A DNA stretch of 64,000 nt from Pseudomonas fluorescens (GTDB taxonomy: Bacteria > Pseudomonadota > Gammaproteobacteria > Pseudomonadales > Pseudomonadaceae), in contig LR782234.1 in NCBI GenBank assembly GCA_902825215.1, positions 2,418,001-2,482,000 of the forward strand, read 5' to 3'. The notes below the pieces were generated by a model, which was not told where the DNA came from, searched no databases, and saw only the letters and a list, made by a program, of their open reading frames with translations. Shown here piece by piece: positions 1 through 8,183 of this stretch. Position 1 is the first letter of the stretch. Each line of letters starts with the position of its first letter. A program made the position numbers and the translations under genes.

Positions 1-1
1 C

Positions 2-220
2 TATATTTCGTCAGTCTATTTAGGAATGGCTCCGGGCGGCGTTGTGCAGGTTTGGGTCAGAGATGAATGCCACTATCCAGTCAAAGTGGCTAGAGCAAAG
101 GCTGAAATCGAACCACTAGGACCTAGCCAAGGTAAAAATCAAGGGCGCTACGCGTATCCCGTCAGTGAAAAGTCCAAGCGGTATATCGAGAAATTTGGCA
201 TTCCGTACGGGAGTTGGTAA
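2..220 (+). CDS. DUF2931-type lipoprotein, 3' end only
   Basis: Only the last 72 codons are inside the window; the 5' part lies upstream of base 1. The visible C-terminus (APGGVVQVWVRD, then a Cys, and a GRYAYPVSEK-KRYIEK-GIPYGSW ending) matches the ends of the next two genes almost residue for residue, so this is the first visible member of a tandem paralogue array. The next gene begins only 11 bp after the stop, which suggests co-transcription. Function is unknown; members of this family are small outer-membrane-type lipoproteins. Confidence 0.75.
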   Translation, partial: YISSVYLGMAPGGVVQVWVRDECHYPVKVARAKAEIEPLGPSQGKNQGRYAYPVSEKSKRYIEKFGIPYGSW

Positions 221-231
221 CCCGTTTGTTA

Positions 232-888
232 ATGAAACAGACCATATTGATATTGAGTGTTTTATTGGTAGTTGGATGCCAGGCTAGCGACCCTCATACA
301 GCCAAGAACGATCCGGGATCCGATTGGTGGGGGCTAGCCTTCAATGAACCTGACTACATGAAAGTCTGGGTAGAAGACAGCTCCGTCCTGGACATTCAGA
401 ACAGGACGTTTTTCAAGGCAGGCGGGAGCACCGCTGCCGGAGGCGAACCAGAAGATGGAACAGAGTCTGCCCGTGGCTGGGGTACTGTCAATGGTTCCGC
501 TATTCCGGTAACCGGAGCCGATCTTCCCAAACTCATCTTTGTCCGCTGGCAGTCCTTATCGGAGCAGAAGACCTATAAAGGTTTCATCGCAATCCCGGAG
601 GAGGCCAGGCGATTGATGGTCCAGTCGACGCACCAGCGCTGCCCAGAGACTCCTGACAGGGCCGCTCGATATATGGCGTCGCTTTACGTGGGCCTGGCAC
701 CCGGTGGTGTATTAAAAGCATGGGTCAGAGACTCATGCCATCGCACGGTCGAAGTCGCTCATGCTCAAGGTGAGCCTGAGCCGCTAGGTGCGCAGCAAGG
801 CAAAAACGGTGGTCGTTATGCTTATCCGGTGAGCGAAAAGGCCAAGCGATACATTGAAAAACACGGTATCCCATTCGGCAGTTGGTGA
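232..888 (+). CDS. DUF2931-type lipoprotein, paralogue 2
   Basis: A 218-residue protein beginning with a lipoprotein signal peptide (MKQTILILSVLLVVGCQAS, lipobox VVGC). The open frame extends to a TTG at 214, but the ATG at 232 places the signal peptide correctly and avoids overlapping the previous stop. The mature part has the family pattern WW-x-LAF-EPDYMKVWVED, AAGGEPEDG, a Leu-Pro-Lys-x-Ile-x-VRWQS strand and the conserved C-terminal block shared with its neighbours. I read it as DUF2931 from memory of that family. Tandem copies of such lipoproteins in Pseudomonas often sit by secreted effectors, which would fit an immunity role, but no intact effector is visible here. Confidence 0.78.
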   Translation: MKQTILILSVLLVVGCQASDPHTAKNDPGSDWWGLAFNEPDYMKVWVEDSSVLDIQNRTFFKAGGSTAAGGEPEDGTESARGWGTVNGSAIPVTGADLPKLIFVRWQSLSEQKTYKGFIAIPEEARRLMVQSTHQRCPETPDRAARYMASLYVGLAPGGVLKAWVRDSCHRTVEVAHAQGEPEPLGAQQGKNGGRYAYPVSEKAKRYIEKHGIPFGSW

Positions 889-902
889 AGCGTTCGCAAG
901 TC

Positions 903-1001
903 ATGGAGAAAGTCATGGGTTACGTCCGCGATGTTTATCAAAGCACAACGGAAAGCTCAAGCCGCGTGCAACATCCTTTTGTGCCTGATTGGACGCTTTG
1001 A
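903..1001 (+). CDS. possible 32-residue remnant ORF between lipoprotein genes
   Basis: A short open frame (MEKVMGYVRDVYQS... ending VPDWTL) lies exactly between two DUF2931-type genes and stops 2 bp before the next ATG. It has no clear ribosome-binding site. It could be the tail of a larger gene lost from between the paralogues, for example the end of an effector gene, or it may be chance. I do not recognise it. Confidence 0.2.
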   Translation: MEKVMGYVRDVYQSTTESSSRVQHPFVPDWTL

Positions 1002-1003
1002 TA

Positions 1004-1660
1004 ATGAAAGTACTAGGGCCCCTGCTGTGTGCGCTATTCATGACGGCATGCCAATCTGCTAATCCGCTGTCGGCCAAGAAAGATCCTAAATCGGAATCAT
1101 GGGAGCTCGGCTTTACCGAACCTTATTACATGAAGGTATGGGTTGAGGACAGTGCAGTAGAGGACATCAACGGCAAGCTATTCAAGCGCACGGGATCAGG
1201 AACAGCCGCGGGTGGGGAGCCAGAAAATGGTAAGGAATCCGCTCGTGGCTGGCACGCGGTAGGTGGTGCTGCAAAAGCAGTGATAGGTGCCGATCTTCCC
1301 AAGCGCATTTACGTGCGCTGGCAATCAGTTGTTGAGCCACAGACCTATAAGGTTTGGGTAGATGTACCCGAGGAGGCGAGAGTCCTGATGTTGCAATCGG
1401 TTAATCAACGGTGTCCGGAAACTCCAGAGCAGCAAGCTAGCTATAGCGCTTCTATCTATTTAGGGCTAGCTCCTGGGGGAGTTGTGCAGGTTTTTGTCAG
1501 AGATTCTTGCCATCGTCCGGTCAAGATGGCCAGAGCCCAAGCTGATATTGAACCGTTGGGGCCTAGTCAAGGGAAGAACGAAGGGCGTTACGCTTATCCG
1601 GTGAGTGAGAAGGCTAAGCGATATATCGAAAAGTACGGCATTCCCTACGGACGTTGGTAG
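1004..1660 (+). CDS. DUF2931-type lipoprotein, paralogue 3
   Basis: A 218-residue lipoprotein with signal MKVLGPLLCALFMTACQSA (lipobox MTAC). The longer frame begins at a TTG at 989, but the ATG at 1004 gives a normal signal peptide. It keeps the family blocks LGFTEPYYMKVWVEDSAVEDI, GTAAGGEPENG, LPKRIYVRWQS and the Cys-containing C-terminus ending GIPYGRW. The three paralogues agree best in the C-terminal third and differ more in the middle, as expected of duplicated genes that have diverged in binding specificity. Probably membrane-anchored and facing the periplasm; function unknown. Confidence 0.78.
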   Translation: MKVLGPLLCALFMTACQSANPLSAKKDPKSESWELGFTEPYYMKVWVEDSAVEDINGKLFKRTGSGTAAGGEPENGKESARGWHAVGGAAKAVIGADLPKRIYVRWQSVVEPQTYKVWVDVPEEARVLMLQSVNQRCPETPEQQASYSASIYLGLAPGGVVQVFVRDSCHRPVKMARAQADIEPLGPSQGKNEGRYAYPVSEKAKRYIEKYGIPYGRW

Positions 1661-1972
1661 ACGTCAGCAATCTGCAGGCTTGCTGCGCTTTCATTGCCTG
1701 TACCTTGAACCATCAATTTCGACTCCTTGCGTCTCCATTTGTGACTGGCTGCTTACGGCCAAAAGCGGACGTTCCGGAGCGACCGCTGTCGGCCAGAAGC
1801 GGTCGCTCAACAGAGGTTGCACCGTGCCCGCTTCGGTTACTTGAAAGACGTCAAATGCCCAGAGAGCTTACACTGAGCATCACCATGGTAAATAAACGGC
1901 AACGTTTAAGCTGCTCGGTTCTTAACTTTCTAGAAAGCTAAGATTTGCCGTTAACAAAAAATAGGCATTTAG
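1661..1972. other. intergenic, no gene seen
   Basis: Two overlapping open frames run through here but have neither ribosome sites nor recognisable protein features. The stretch contains two copies of a short ggccaaaagcgg / ggccagaagcggtcgc motif at about 1757-1807, which recurs at about 5270 and 6357 and looks like a dispersed intergenic sequence. Confidence 0.5.
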
Positions 1973-2479
1973 ATGACTGAAAATCTCCCACCGGAAGTTC
2001 AAGAGCGTTTCAAGCGTTTTGATGCTCACCTTCCTTCGTCAGATGATCCAACCCTAGTGGTTCTTAAGGGGCATCTTTTGGCGGAGGAGATCCTAGAGAA
2101 TTTAATAAAATCCAAATGTCGCTTTCCTGAAGCTCTTGACGGCATTGAAATTGGATTCTTCTTGAAAGCGAAACTTGCGCGCGCCCTAATCGGAAATTTT
2201 CATCCAAACGGCCTACTTCTTACCGATACCGTGTGGGGAATGCTCGAAGCTTTAAACTCGTTAAGAAATGAGCTAGCACACACCCTGGAACCAAGAAAAT
2301 TAGAAGCGAAAATTCAAAAATTTCTTTTATGTGCACCGATACCCAACAAGACAACCACTTCTAAGCAACAGTCAAATATTGCTCTGCATTCAGCGATTGT
2401 GGGGACTCTCTCATACATTGCATGCTTCGAAACAATAGCATTAACTGGTGAATTCCCTCCGAGACTACCTGAAAATTAA
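1973..2479 (+). CDS. HEPN-like protein
   Basis: A 168-residue, mostly helical, hydrophilic protein that I do not recognise as a named family. Residues 97-103 read LRNELAH, giving R98-N99-x3-H103. This is the R-x4-6-H motif, with a polar residue after the Arg, that marks HEPN-superfamily ribonucleases and substrate-binding domains. It sits after several helices, where HEPN domains carry it. Base composition is lower in GC than the core genes further right. The next gene carries the same motif in the same style, so the two may be related or work together. HEPN proteins are frequent in toxin-antitoxin and anti-phage systems, but some are scaffold or binding domains only, so nuclease activity is inferred. 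Confidence 0.55.
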   Translation: MTENLPPEVQERFKRFDAHLPSSDDPTLVVLKGHLLAEEILENLIKSKCRFPEALDGIEIGFFLKAKLARALIGNFHPNGLLLTDTVWGMLEALNSLRNELAHTLEPRKLEAKIQKFLLCAPIPNKTTTSKQQSNIALHSAIVGTLSYIACFETIALTGEFPPRLPEN

Positions 2480-2597
2480 TAACCGATGGCTAAACTCGTT
2501 CGAACTCCACTATTGGGAAAAAGATACTTCGTAGTATCTACAAATGAAGGGTTATTCACTCACTTTTTTTTGAAACGGTTAAATTAGGAGCGCCTAA

Positions 2598-3109
2598 ATG
2601 GATGAAATTGACTCTCGCCCCCTCCAATTCAAGGAGGTCTGTGCGTACTACGGAGCAGCTATGCACATGGCACAGGTGCTTGAACATGGAATAGTGAATG
2701 CCCTCTTTTTCCTCGATTTTCTACCTCGAAAAAAAACTGAATGGACTGATGAAGAGTATGAAGCATTCTTCGATGGAAATTTCTCAAAGACCTTTGGTGC
2801 ATTGATGCATTCATTAAAAAAAGTGACCACTGTTCCTGACGTATTTAATGACCTTATACGCAAATCGAACTCTCGCCGAAACTACCTCGCCCATACCTTT
2901 TTCGGGAGAATATGGACGTGCTTTACTCCGGTGGGTTTGATGAAGTCGTAAGCAGCCTGAACGCAGACATAAGCCTATTCCACGAAACTGATGCCGCGCT
3001 AACAGCCATCCTTGAACCCCTATGGTTAAAATTCGGATGGACGGTCGAAGGCATCGAAGCCGAAGCGATGCGATATAGGGCTGAACTCAATACCAAAAGC
3101 ACTGATTGA
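2598..3109 (+). pseudogene. HEPN-like gene broken by a frameshift
   Basis: The first frame (2598-2951) encodes MDEIDSRPLQFKEVC... and includes RRNYLAHTFF, giving an R94-N95-x3-H99 HEPN-type motif. It then passes into an implausible tail (GRIWTCFTPVGLMKS). The second frame, overlapping from about 2904 to the stop at 3109, continues naturally with ENMDVLYSGGFDEVV...WLKFGWTVEGIEAEAMRYR. One extra base near 2903 would join both into a single protein of about 170 residues, the same size as the preceding HEPN-like gene. A ribosome site (taggag) precedes the ATG. It is either a recent single-base deletion or a sequencing error; the sequence alone cannot tell which. Confidence 0.7.
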
Positions 3110-3617
3110 GTAGATGACGTGGCAAACTGAATCACCTCTATCAACCGAAGGTCTGTTTTTAGTCGATAGCTGTCTGTTGCAGCTATCGTTGTTCCCATCG
3201 TTTCCTTGAGGAGAATTAGAAATAGTCATAAATTTTTTGGCCCTTTTTAAGCTACTGAAAAATAAGGATATCCCTCTGGATGTATGTTGCTAGAAGCATC
3301 GTTCTCTTATTTTTTCTCCCTTCACCAATATGGTTGGCATTTCTGCTTTGGAAGTCTCGATGTCAACTCGTAGGGCATTGTGCAGTCACTGAAACGCGAC
3401 TTTGAGAAGCCCTCCGCTTGTGCTTTTGCAAAGTTAATGGTTGGTCTCTGGAAATACGAGCATCAATACGATCGTCGGTCAACTGCTTCTGGCCGGAACC
3501 CGCTCCCGAAATTTTCTGTACCCAATGCCCAGCAGTCTATCTGTGGGCTTTGCAGCCGAAGCATGTTGTGTTGAGATCCTTCGTTGCTATGGATGTGGAT
3601 TATTTTTTAGTCTGTTT
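3110..3617. other. 508-bp low-GC intergenic stretch, no gene seen
   Basis: Several overlapping short frames on the + strand lack ribosome sites and protein-like composition. There is no REP palindrome, RNA gene or recognisable terminator. It lies downstream of both the broken HEPN-like gene and the minus-strand MBL gene, so it is a convergent spacer, possibly decayed coding DNA. Confidence 0.4.
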
Positions 3618-5036
3618 TTAGTGTTTAGATATAGGTGCTCCTAGAACACATATTTTAGGAAGAACCGGTATCGGCTCCCAGCCGACCATTACACCACCTC
3701 GCTCGAATGGAGAAGGGCTATGCTTGGAAGTCGCTCGTATGTTTCCGGTGCTGGTCGAGTGTCCTGGAGCACTATTCCAGCTTCCCATATCCCAGCCAGC
3801 TAGTTTATGGATGTTAATCGAGCTTGGAGTCGGGTGCTGGGTGGTTCTAAATTTATTATCCGGTCCGTAGGAGTAGATTAAGCGATTATATCCATTAAAA
3901 GGTGCGGGTGACGGTGCGATATTGTTTGGTTTTGTTATGCCCCCGTGATGGGGGGCTACCACTGCAATCGGCGCCGAGTACTGGAAAGATTTCGGGAAAA
4001 ATCGATATGAACAGTCACCTGTCAGAAGCCAGCTTGAAGGAAACTGTACATCGGGGTTTTCAATTGCCAATATTATTCCTGAATCATTTCGGGTGGTGCC
4101 TTCACCGAGTGCAAATTTTAAACGCTGACCATTAGATAAAGTCGACGCACCCATATTTTTTTGAGGCATGTCCAGAACTAATAGGCGACCGCCAGCGGCT
4201 ATTATTTCATGTGCAAAGCTCTTGTGAGCAGCATCTAGCTGCTGTCGAGGTACCACCCAAGTCAAAGGCAATGTTTTGGATTTGCTGAGCAATGCACCCG
4301 CCCAATGATCTTTGTCCCAGTGAGATAAAATCACCAAAGGATTGTTGCAAGTGCAGAATGTTAGATTCGCTGGTGTTGTTGAAGCATGCGATCCCACACC
4401 ACAGCCCATGTCAAAATAAATGACTGGGCATTCTTCATAATCGCTTGAAATTAGTGCATTGGCGTTGCCTTGCCCTACATCGTAGACAGCTAAATATTCA
4501 GCACTTGGAGTTCGTTGAGATATTTCTTGTTCAAGTTCTAGATGTGAAATTGTTTCAGCAGTTGCTAGAGAGAATTCATCGTTAAGTTTTTTTTGGTGGC
4601 GCGGGTATATTTTTGTGAATGATAAATGCGCATCAATAGGGGTGCGAAATATGTTTGTATAGAGCTTGGCGTCACCCGCACCCCTACCGTGCTTGAGTAT
4701 GTCGATATTGAACCAACTATCCGCATACGAGCGCTCAAGTGCGTCGAGATCTTTGAAGCCTTCTTTTTTTAAAGTGGTTTCTATTTCCACTCTAAAAATA
4801 ACTGCTTTCTCATAAGGATTATCTTGAAAGCTATTAAGTTTAGCGTTGAGCCTATAGTTATTACGCCTTTGAATGCCACACTCATGCAGATCGTATTTTA
4901 AAATAGCATTGTAAGAGACCAGGATGCTTCCGCTTTGCTCATCCAGCACTTCCACGTCATCAACTCTTCCGTAGGCTTTTCCGTCCTTGAAATCTGTTGT
5001 TTTTTGGTCTGCTTCGCTGTCTAAAAAATAATTCAA
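3618..5036 (-). CDS. metallo-beta-lactamase-fold protein with novel N-terminal region
   Basis: 472 residues starting at a TTG with AGGA nine bases upstream; no ATG is available before the upstream in-frame stop. Residues 1-180 resemble nothing I know and contain several basic and acidic stretches. From about 185 it becomes an MBL domain of ComEC-like style: a DVGQGNANAL strand, ILSHWDKDHWAG (239-244 read H-W-D-K-D-H), a GDCSY turn near 342 and APHHGG near 362. The usual HxHxDH is HxDxDH here, so one metal ligand is replaced by Asp. GC is low, and the neighbours are HEPN-like and GNAT genes. MBL domains of this kind occur in DNA-uptake proteins, nucleases and several anti-phage systems. The role here is unknown. 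Confidence 0.6.
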   Translation of the reverse strand: MNYFLDSEADQKTTDFKDGKAYGRVDDVEVLDEQSGSILVSYNAILKYDLHECGIQRRNNYRLNAKLNSFQDNPYEKAVIFRVEIETTLKKEGFKDLDALERSYADSWFNIDILKHGRGAGDAKLYTNIFRTPIDAHLSFTKIYPRHQKKLNDEFSLATAETISHLELEQEISQRTPSAEYLAVYDVGQGNANALISSDYEECPVIYFDMGCGVGSHASTTPANLTFCTCNNPLVILSHWDKDHWAGALLSKSKTLPLTWVVPRQQLDAAHKSFAHEIIAAGGRLLVLDMPQKNMGASTLSNGQRLKFALGEGTTRNDSGIILAIENPDVQFPSSWLLTGDCSYRFFPKSFQYSAPIAVVAPHHGGITKPNNIAPSPAPFNGYNRLIYSYGPDNKFRTTQHPTPSSINIHKLAGWDMGSWNSAPGHSTSTGNIRATSKHSPSPFERGGVMVGWEPIPVLPKICVLGAPISKH

Positions 5037-5329
5037 ATCTTCTGTTCCTTGAGCATCTATTAAACGTTTGATAGGCCCAACCTACATGAGGTAGGTCTGA
5101 ACGCATGGCCCCTATCACAAAGGTTGAATATCGCGAAGCCACGCTCCAGTTGGATAATGATCGTGGTGGGGAGCTTGATGTTTTGACAGCAAATCTCACG
5201 GGGCCAATGATTTTGCACGCGATCTCTTGAACAAACCAGATGCTACGTATTCGGTTGAGTGAGCGACTGCTTTTGGCCGGCTGCCGCCCTTCGGGATTGT
5301 CAGCAACCAGCCAATGGACGCTCTCTGAA

Positions 5330-5773
5330 CTACCGCCCGGTCGTTGCGATATTCGAATCGACCTTTTTCCCCATGCTGATGCGCGGTTCGGTCGAGTAGC
5401 CAAGAGATTCGTAGAAGGTTTTAACGCTTTCATTGGTGCTGACGATTTGCAGATTGATTTTCATGCAGCCGCGCAAGGTCAAGGCGCGCTCAGCATGATT
5501 AACGAGTTGTGCGCCCAAACCCTTTCTGCGATGTGCAGGGTGCACAGCAACTGAATATAACCAACCACGATGACCGTCATATCCCGCGAGAATGGTGCCT
5601 ATTACTTCATTTCCGGACAGCGCGACAAAGAAGAGGCCGTCCTTGACGGCCAGCTTCTTATCGATAGCAAGGATCGGCGTGTTGTGCGCGGTTTCGTAAC
5701 CGAAAACGGTTTCCCATAGCGCCATGACAGGCATTCGATGGTGTTCGTTTGAGTAATCCGCAATAACATCCAT
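5330..5773 (-). CDS. GNAT-family N-acetyltransferase (YpeA-like)
   Basis: 147 residues. It shows the acetyl-CoA binding motif of GNAT enzymes, VAVHPAHRRKGLGAQLVNHAE (R/Q-x-x-G-x-G/A at RRKGLG), preceded by GTILAGYDGHRGWLYS, a block also seen in E. coli YpeA. It ends with the typical ESLGYS strand. It should move an acetyl group from acetyl-CoA to a small molecule or a protein amine; the substrate cannot be deduced. It is the first gene right of the low-GC island to look like an ordinary chromosomal gene. The 293 bp between its stop and the MBL gene start hold no convincing gene. Confidence 0.82.
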   Translation of the reverse strand: MDVIADYSNEHHRMPVMALWETVFGYETAHNTPILAIDKKLAVKDGLFFVALSGNEVIGTILAGYDGHRGWLYSVAVHPAHRRKGLGAQLVNHAERALTLRGCMKINLQIVSTNESVKTFYESLGYSTEPRISMGKKVDSNIATTGR

Positions 5774-5879
5774 GGAGCAGTCTCTTAGTTAAAGAGCGAC
5801 CCTAACTCCCTGTAAAGGTCTGTGTCCACTGGACGACTGCTGCCGATCGCAATCGCCGCTTCCGACCAATTGCGAACGC

Positions 5880-6281
5880 TTAATTCAGATTTTCAGATCC
5901 TCCTGATGCTACCGCCAGGATTGCGCCATATGCGCCTTCCTCAGGGACATAGGAAACAAATCTTTCACTGTCATCTTTTTGCACCCAAAAGCGTCCACAG
6001 TTCTGGCACTCGTAGGCGCTCGACATTCGGCGAATGTAGAGGCTGGATATCCGGTCTTGCAGCTTGTCAGCAGCGCTGAACCAGGGTGAAAACTCGCCAA
6101 ATGCATCGGCGACCGCAGCCTTGTCTCCTGACTCCGCCGCCTCTACCAAAGGTTTGAGTTCACGGTGCACCTCATCCCAAAATTCATTTTCTACCTCGTC
6201 GCGAAGCAGGCTCGCCTTATAGGGCAAGCCGTCGGTCTGATCGGTAATCACATGGCCACATGTGCAACCCAATTTACTCAT
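5880..6281 (-). CDS. hypothetical protein with split Cys pairs
   Basis: 133 residues. The N-terminus reads MSKLGCTCGHVI and a later segment reads YECQNCGRFWVQ, so two C-x-C/C-x-x-C pairs about 90 residues apart could together hold one zinc ion. The intervening part is helical and acidic. The C-terminus is glycine- and serine-rich. I do not recognise the family. The start ATG has a modest purine-rich sequence upstream. It is followed on the left by a 106-bp gap to the GNAT gene on the same strand, so the two may be co-transcribed. Confidence 0.55.
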   Translation of the reverse strand: MSKLGCTCGHVITDQTDGLPYKASLLRDEVENEFWDEVHRELKPLVEAAESGDKAAVADAFGEFSPWFSAADKLQDRISSLYIRRMSSAYECQNCGRFWVQKDDSERFVSYVPEEGAYGAILAVASGGSENLN

Positions 6282-6472
6282 TTTCGGTTAATCAACCTGA
6301 TGTTCGATCACTCATTAAATGGCGGACAACTCTTTGTTACAACTCCTGATTGATCGTCCGCTTTTGGCCGAAAGCTGCCTTCCGTGACTCGAAGCTATTG
6401 GCCGAAACAGCCTCGTCCGTGATTAAGCATCCATCAATAACTGCCAGTTTTATTGACCCATCCACGCCACCC

Positions 6473-7576
6473 TCAACCAACCAAATCAAAACCCCCACTA
6501 CCCAAAACCTCCCCATTAACCATCACCCAAACCCCATGCCGCCCCACAAAATGCTTTCGCGTCGTAAAGTCTTTAATCACCTGCTTCCGCCTTACCATCT
6601 CACTCCCAAACCCCGCCAATTCCACCATCTTCAACTTGAAAACCTTCCGCGAAACCCCGCCATTCGCCTTCACGTAGTCAATCGCATAATCAATCACCAA
6701 CCGCTGCCCAACCGGCACAGTGGATCTCACTGAAAACGACAACGTAATCGCATCCCCCAACCGCACCACCGCCGGTTCAACCCGCACATCCAGCAATTCC
6801 ACCTCAGCCTTCGCCCCCGCACCAATCACTGTCAGCGCGCGCGTATCTCCCTGCTTGATCAAACTGCGCAACGCATGCTTCGCAATCCATGCTGTGTGCT
6901 TGTTCTCCAGCGACCAACCTTCAATCGTGTCCAGCACCCACTCTGGATGCACTTTCGTCACATCATTCAAATGATTCGCCACGGATTTGCGCACGTACAA
7001 ACTCTCATCGGCCTTCAATCGCTCGAGTATCCCGGCGGTCAATTGCGGATTGGCTTGAATCGCTTCCAGTCGAAACGACCACGGCAGGCGAGGGCGGCTG
7101 CCTTCGCTGGCGAGGCGGCGGATGTGGTGGTTTTCGTCGTGGGCCCAGTCGTGCATGTGTTCCAGGGTGCGTTCGAGGTCGCTGCGCAGGAAGTGGCGGA
7201 TGGCGAATTCGGAGGAGCCGAAGGTGGTGAAATATTTCAGCGCGTTCATCGATGTGTCGAACGCGTGTGCGCCATAGCTGGCGACGTAGTGCGGCAGGCA
7301 CATGCTGACGAAGCCGCTGTTCAATCGCGGGGCGAGTTCGAACAGCCTTTCGAGGGAATCTTCGTAATCCAGTGGCAGCACGGCATGCAGGCTTTCGCTG
7401 ACACGGGCCATGCGCTGCATCACCGATAATTCAGCGAGTCCGTGCTGGGCATGTTCAAGAAATGCCTTGGCCTTGAACGCCGGGTAAACGGCGCTCATCT
7501 CGCTGGCGATGTGTTGCAGGCGTTCGGCGTTGAAGATTTCCTTTAGCGCCGGTGCGGCGGTTTCGGGCGCACTCAT
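6473..7576 (-). CDS. DNA alkylation repair protein (AlkC/AlkD-like HEAT repeats)
   Basis: 367 residues, mostly alpha-helical HEAT-like repeats. It carries the family blocks LKEIFNAERL at the start, WAHDENHHIRRLASEGSRPRLPW in the middle (a stretch typical of AlkC/AlkD-type proteins), then DESLYVRKSVANHLND and WIAKHALRSLIKQGD. After about residue 270 a beta-rich tail (VRLGDAITLSFSVRST...RHGVWVMVNGEVLG) looks like the immunoglobulin-like domain found on AlkC-type members. The family removes alkylated bases such as 3-methyladenine without base flipping. The start is 1 bp after the stop of the upstream GST gene, so the two are translationally coupled. Confidence 0.82.
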   Translation of the reverse strand: MSAPETAAPALKEIFNAERLQHIASEMSAVYPAFKAKAFLEHAQHGLAELSVMQRMARVSESLHAVLPLDYEDSLERLFELAPRLNSGFVSMCLPHYVASYGAHAFDTSMNALKYFTTFGSSEFAIRHFLRSDLERTLEHMHDWAHDENHHIRRLASEGSRPRLPWSFRLEAIQANPQLTAGILERLKADESLYVRKSVANHLNDVTKVHPEWVLDTIEGWSLENKHTAWIAKHALRSLIKQGDTRALTVIGAGAKAEVELLDVRVEPAVVRLGDAITLSFSVRSTVPVGQRLVIDYAIDYVKANGGVSRKVFKLKMVELAGFGSEMVRRKQVIKDFTTRKHFVGRHGVWVMVNGEVLGSGGFDLVG

Positions 7577-7577
7577 G

Positions 7578-8183
7578 TCAGGTCATCGGCGTGCTGATGA
7601 ACGCCTCAAGGGCTTCGGCGTACGCGGTGTATTGGGCGATGTGCGGGTAGCGGCTGGCGTCGATTTGATCGGGGACGACAAGGTCGGTGAAACTCCAGGC
7701 CACGGCGAGGCTGATCCCGGCTTGGGTGAGGGGGCCGTGGGTGGGCAAGGCGTGTTTTTCCAGTTCCTGTTCGAGGGCGGTGAAAGCGGCGGCGAGTTGG
7801 CTTTCGACGCGTTCGACCCACGGCTGGTATTGAATGTCGGCGGGGCGCAGGTTGCGTTCGTAATAGAGCTGCACGGCTTTTTCGCAGGCGGCGAGGCTGA
7901 GGCCGATCAGGCGCAGGGCGTGGGCGCGCAGGCTCAGTTCGGTCGGCAGCAGGGTCTTGCCGGAACTGGCTTCGAGGTAGTCGAGGATCAGCGTTGAGTC
8001 CATCAGCACGACGCCGTCGTCAAGGATCAGCGTCGGGGCTTTGACCACCGGGTTGATTTGCTGGAATTGCTCGAAGTGGCGGAACACCGAGACCGACTCG
8101 TGTTCGAGGTCGATGCCCAGGCATTTGGCGGAGATCGCCACGCGGCGCACGTAAGGGGAGTCGAGCATTCCGATCAGTTTCAT
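7578..8183 (-). CDS. glutathione S-transferase
   Basis: 201 residues from the ATG at 8183, which has AAGGA eight bases upstream; the longer frame to 8312 is rejected because MKLIGMLDSPYVRR is the normal GST N-terminus. The N-terminal thioredoxin-like domain has SPYVRRVAI (likely glutathione-activating Ser) and VKAPTLILDDGVVLMDSTLILDYLE (cis-Pro and the Asp-Ser pair that binds the gamma-glutamyl group). An all-helical C-terminal domain follows. It probably conjugates or reduces electrophiles, and its coupling to an alkylation repair gene suggests a shared response to electrophilic damage (inference). Confidence 0.88.
   Translation of the reverse strand: MKLIGMLDSPYVRRVAISAKCLGIDLEHESVSVFRHFEQFQQINPVVKAPTLILDDGVVLMDSTLILDYLEASSGKTLLPTELSLRAHALRLIGLSLAACEKAVQLYYERNLRPADIQYQPWVERVESQLAAAFTALEQELEKHALPTHGPLTQAGISLAVAWSFTDLVVPDQIDASRYPHIAQYTAYAEALEAFISTPMT

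Noticed and set aside
1605..1941. Two overlapping + strand frames after the third lipoprotein gene
   Set aside because: One starts inside the lipoprotein gene, neither has a ribosome site, and both cross the dispersed intergenic motif.
2640..2863. Minus-strand frame opposite the second HEPN-like gene as an antitoxin
   Set aside because: It is the direct antisense of the coding strand, Ser/Arg/Cys-rich, without a ribosome site.
3380..3644. Three overlapping short + strand frames
   Set aside because: No start signals, conflicting frames, no protein-like pattern.
5104..5229. 41-codon + strand frame between the MBL and GNAT genes
   Set aside because: The sequence looks plausible (MAPITKVEYREATLQ...), but the nearest GAGG is about 13 bases from the ATG and I recognise no family; it could be a remnant.
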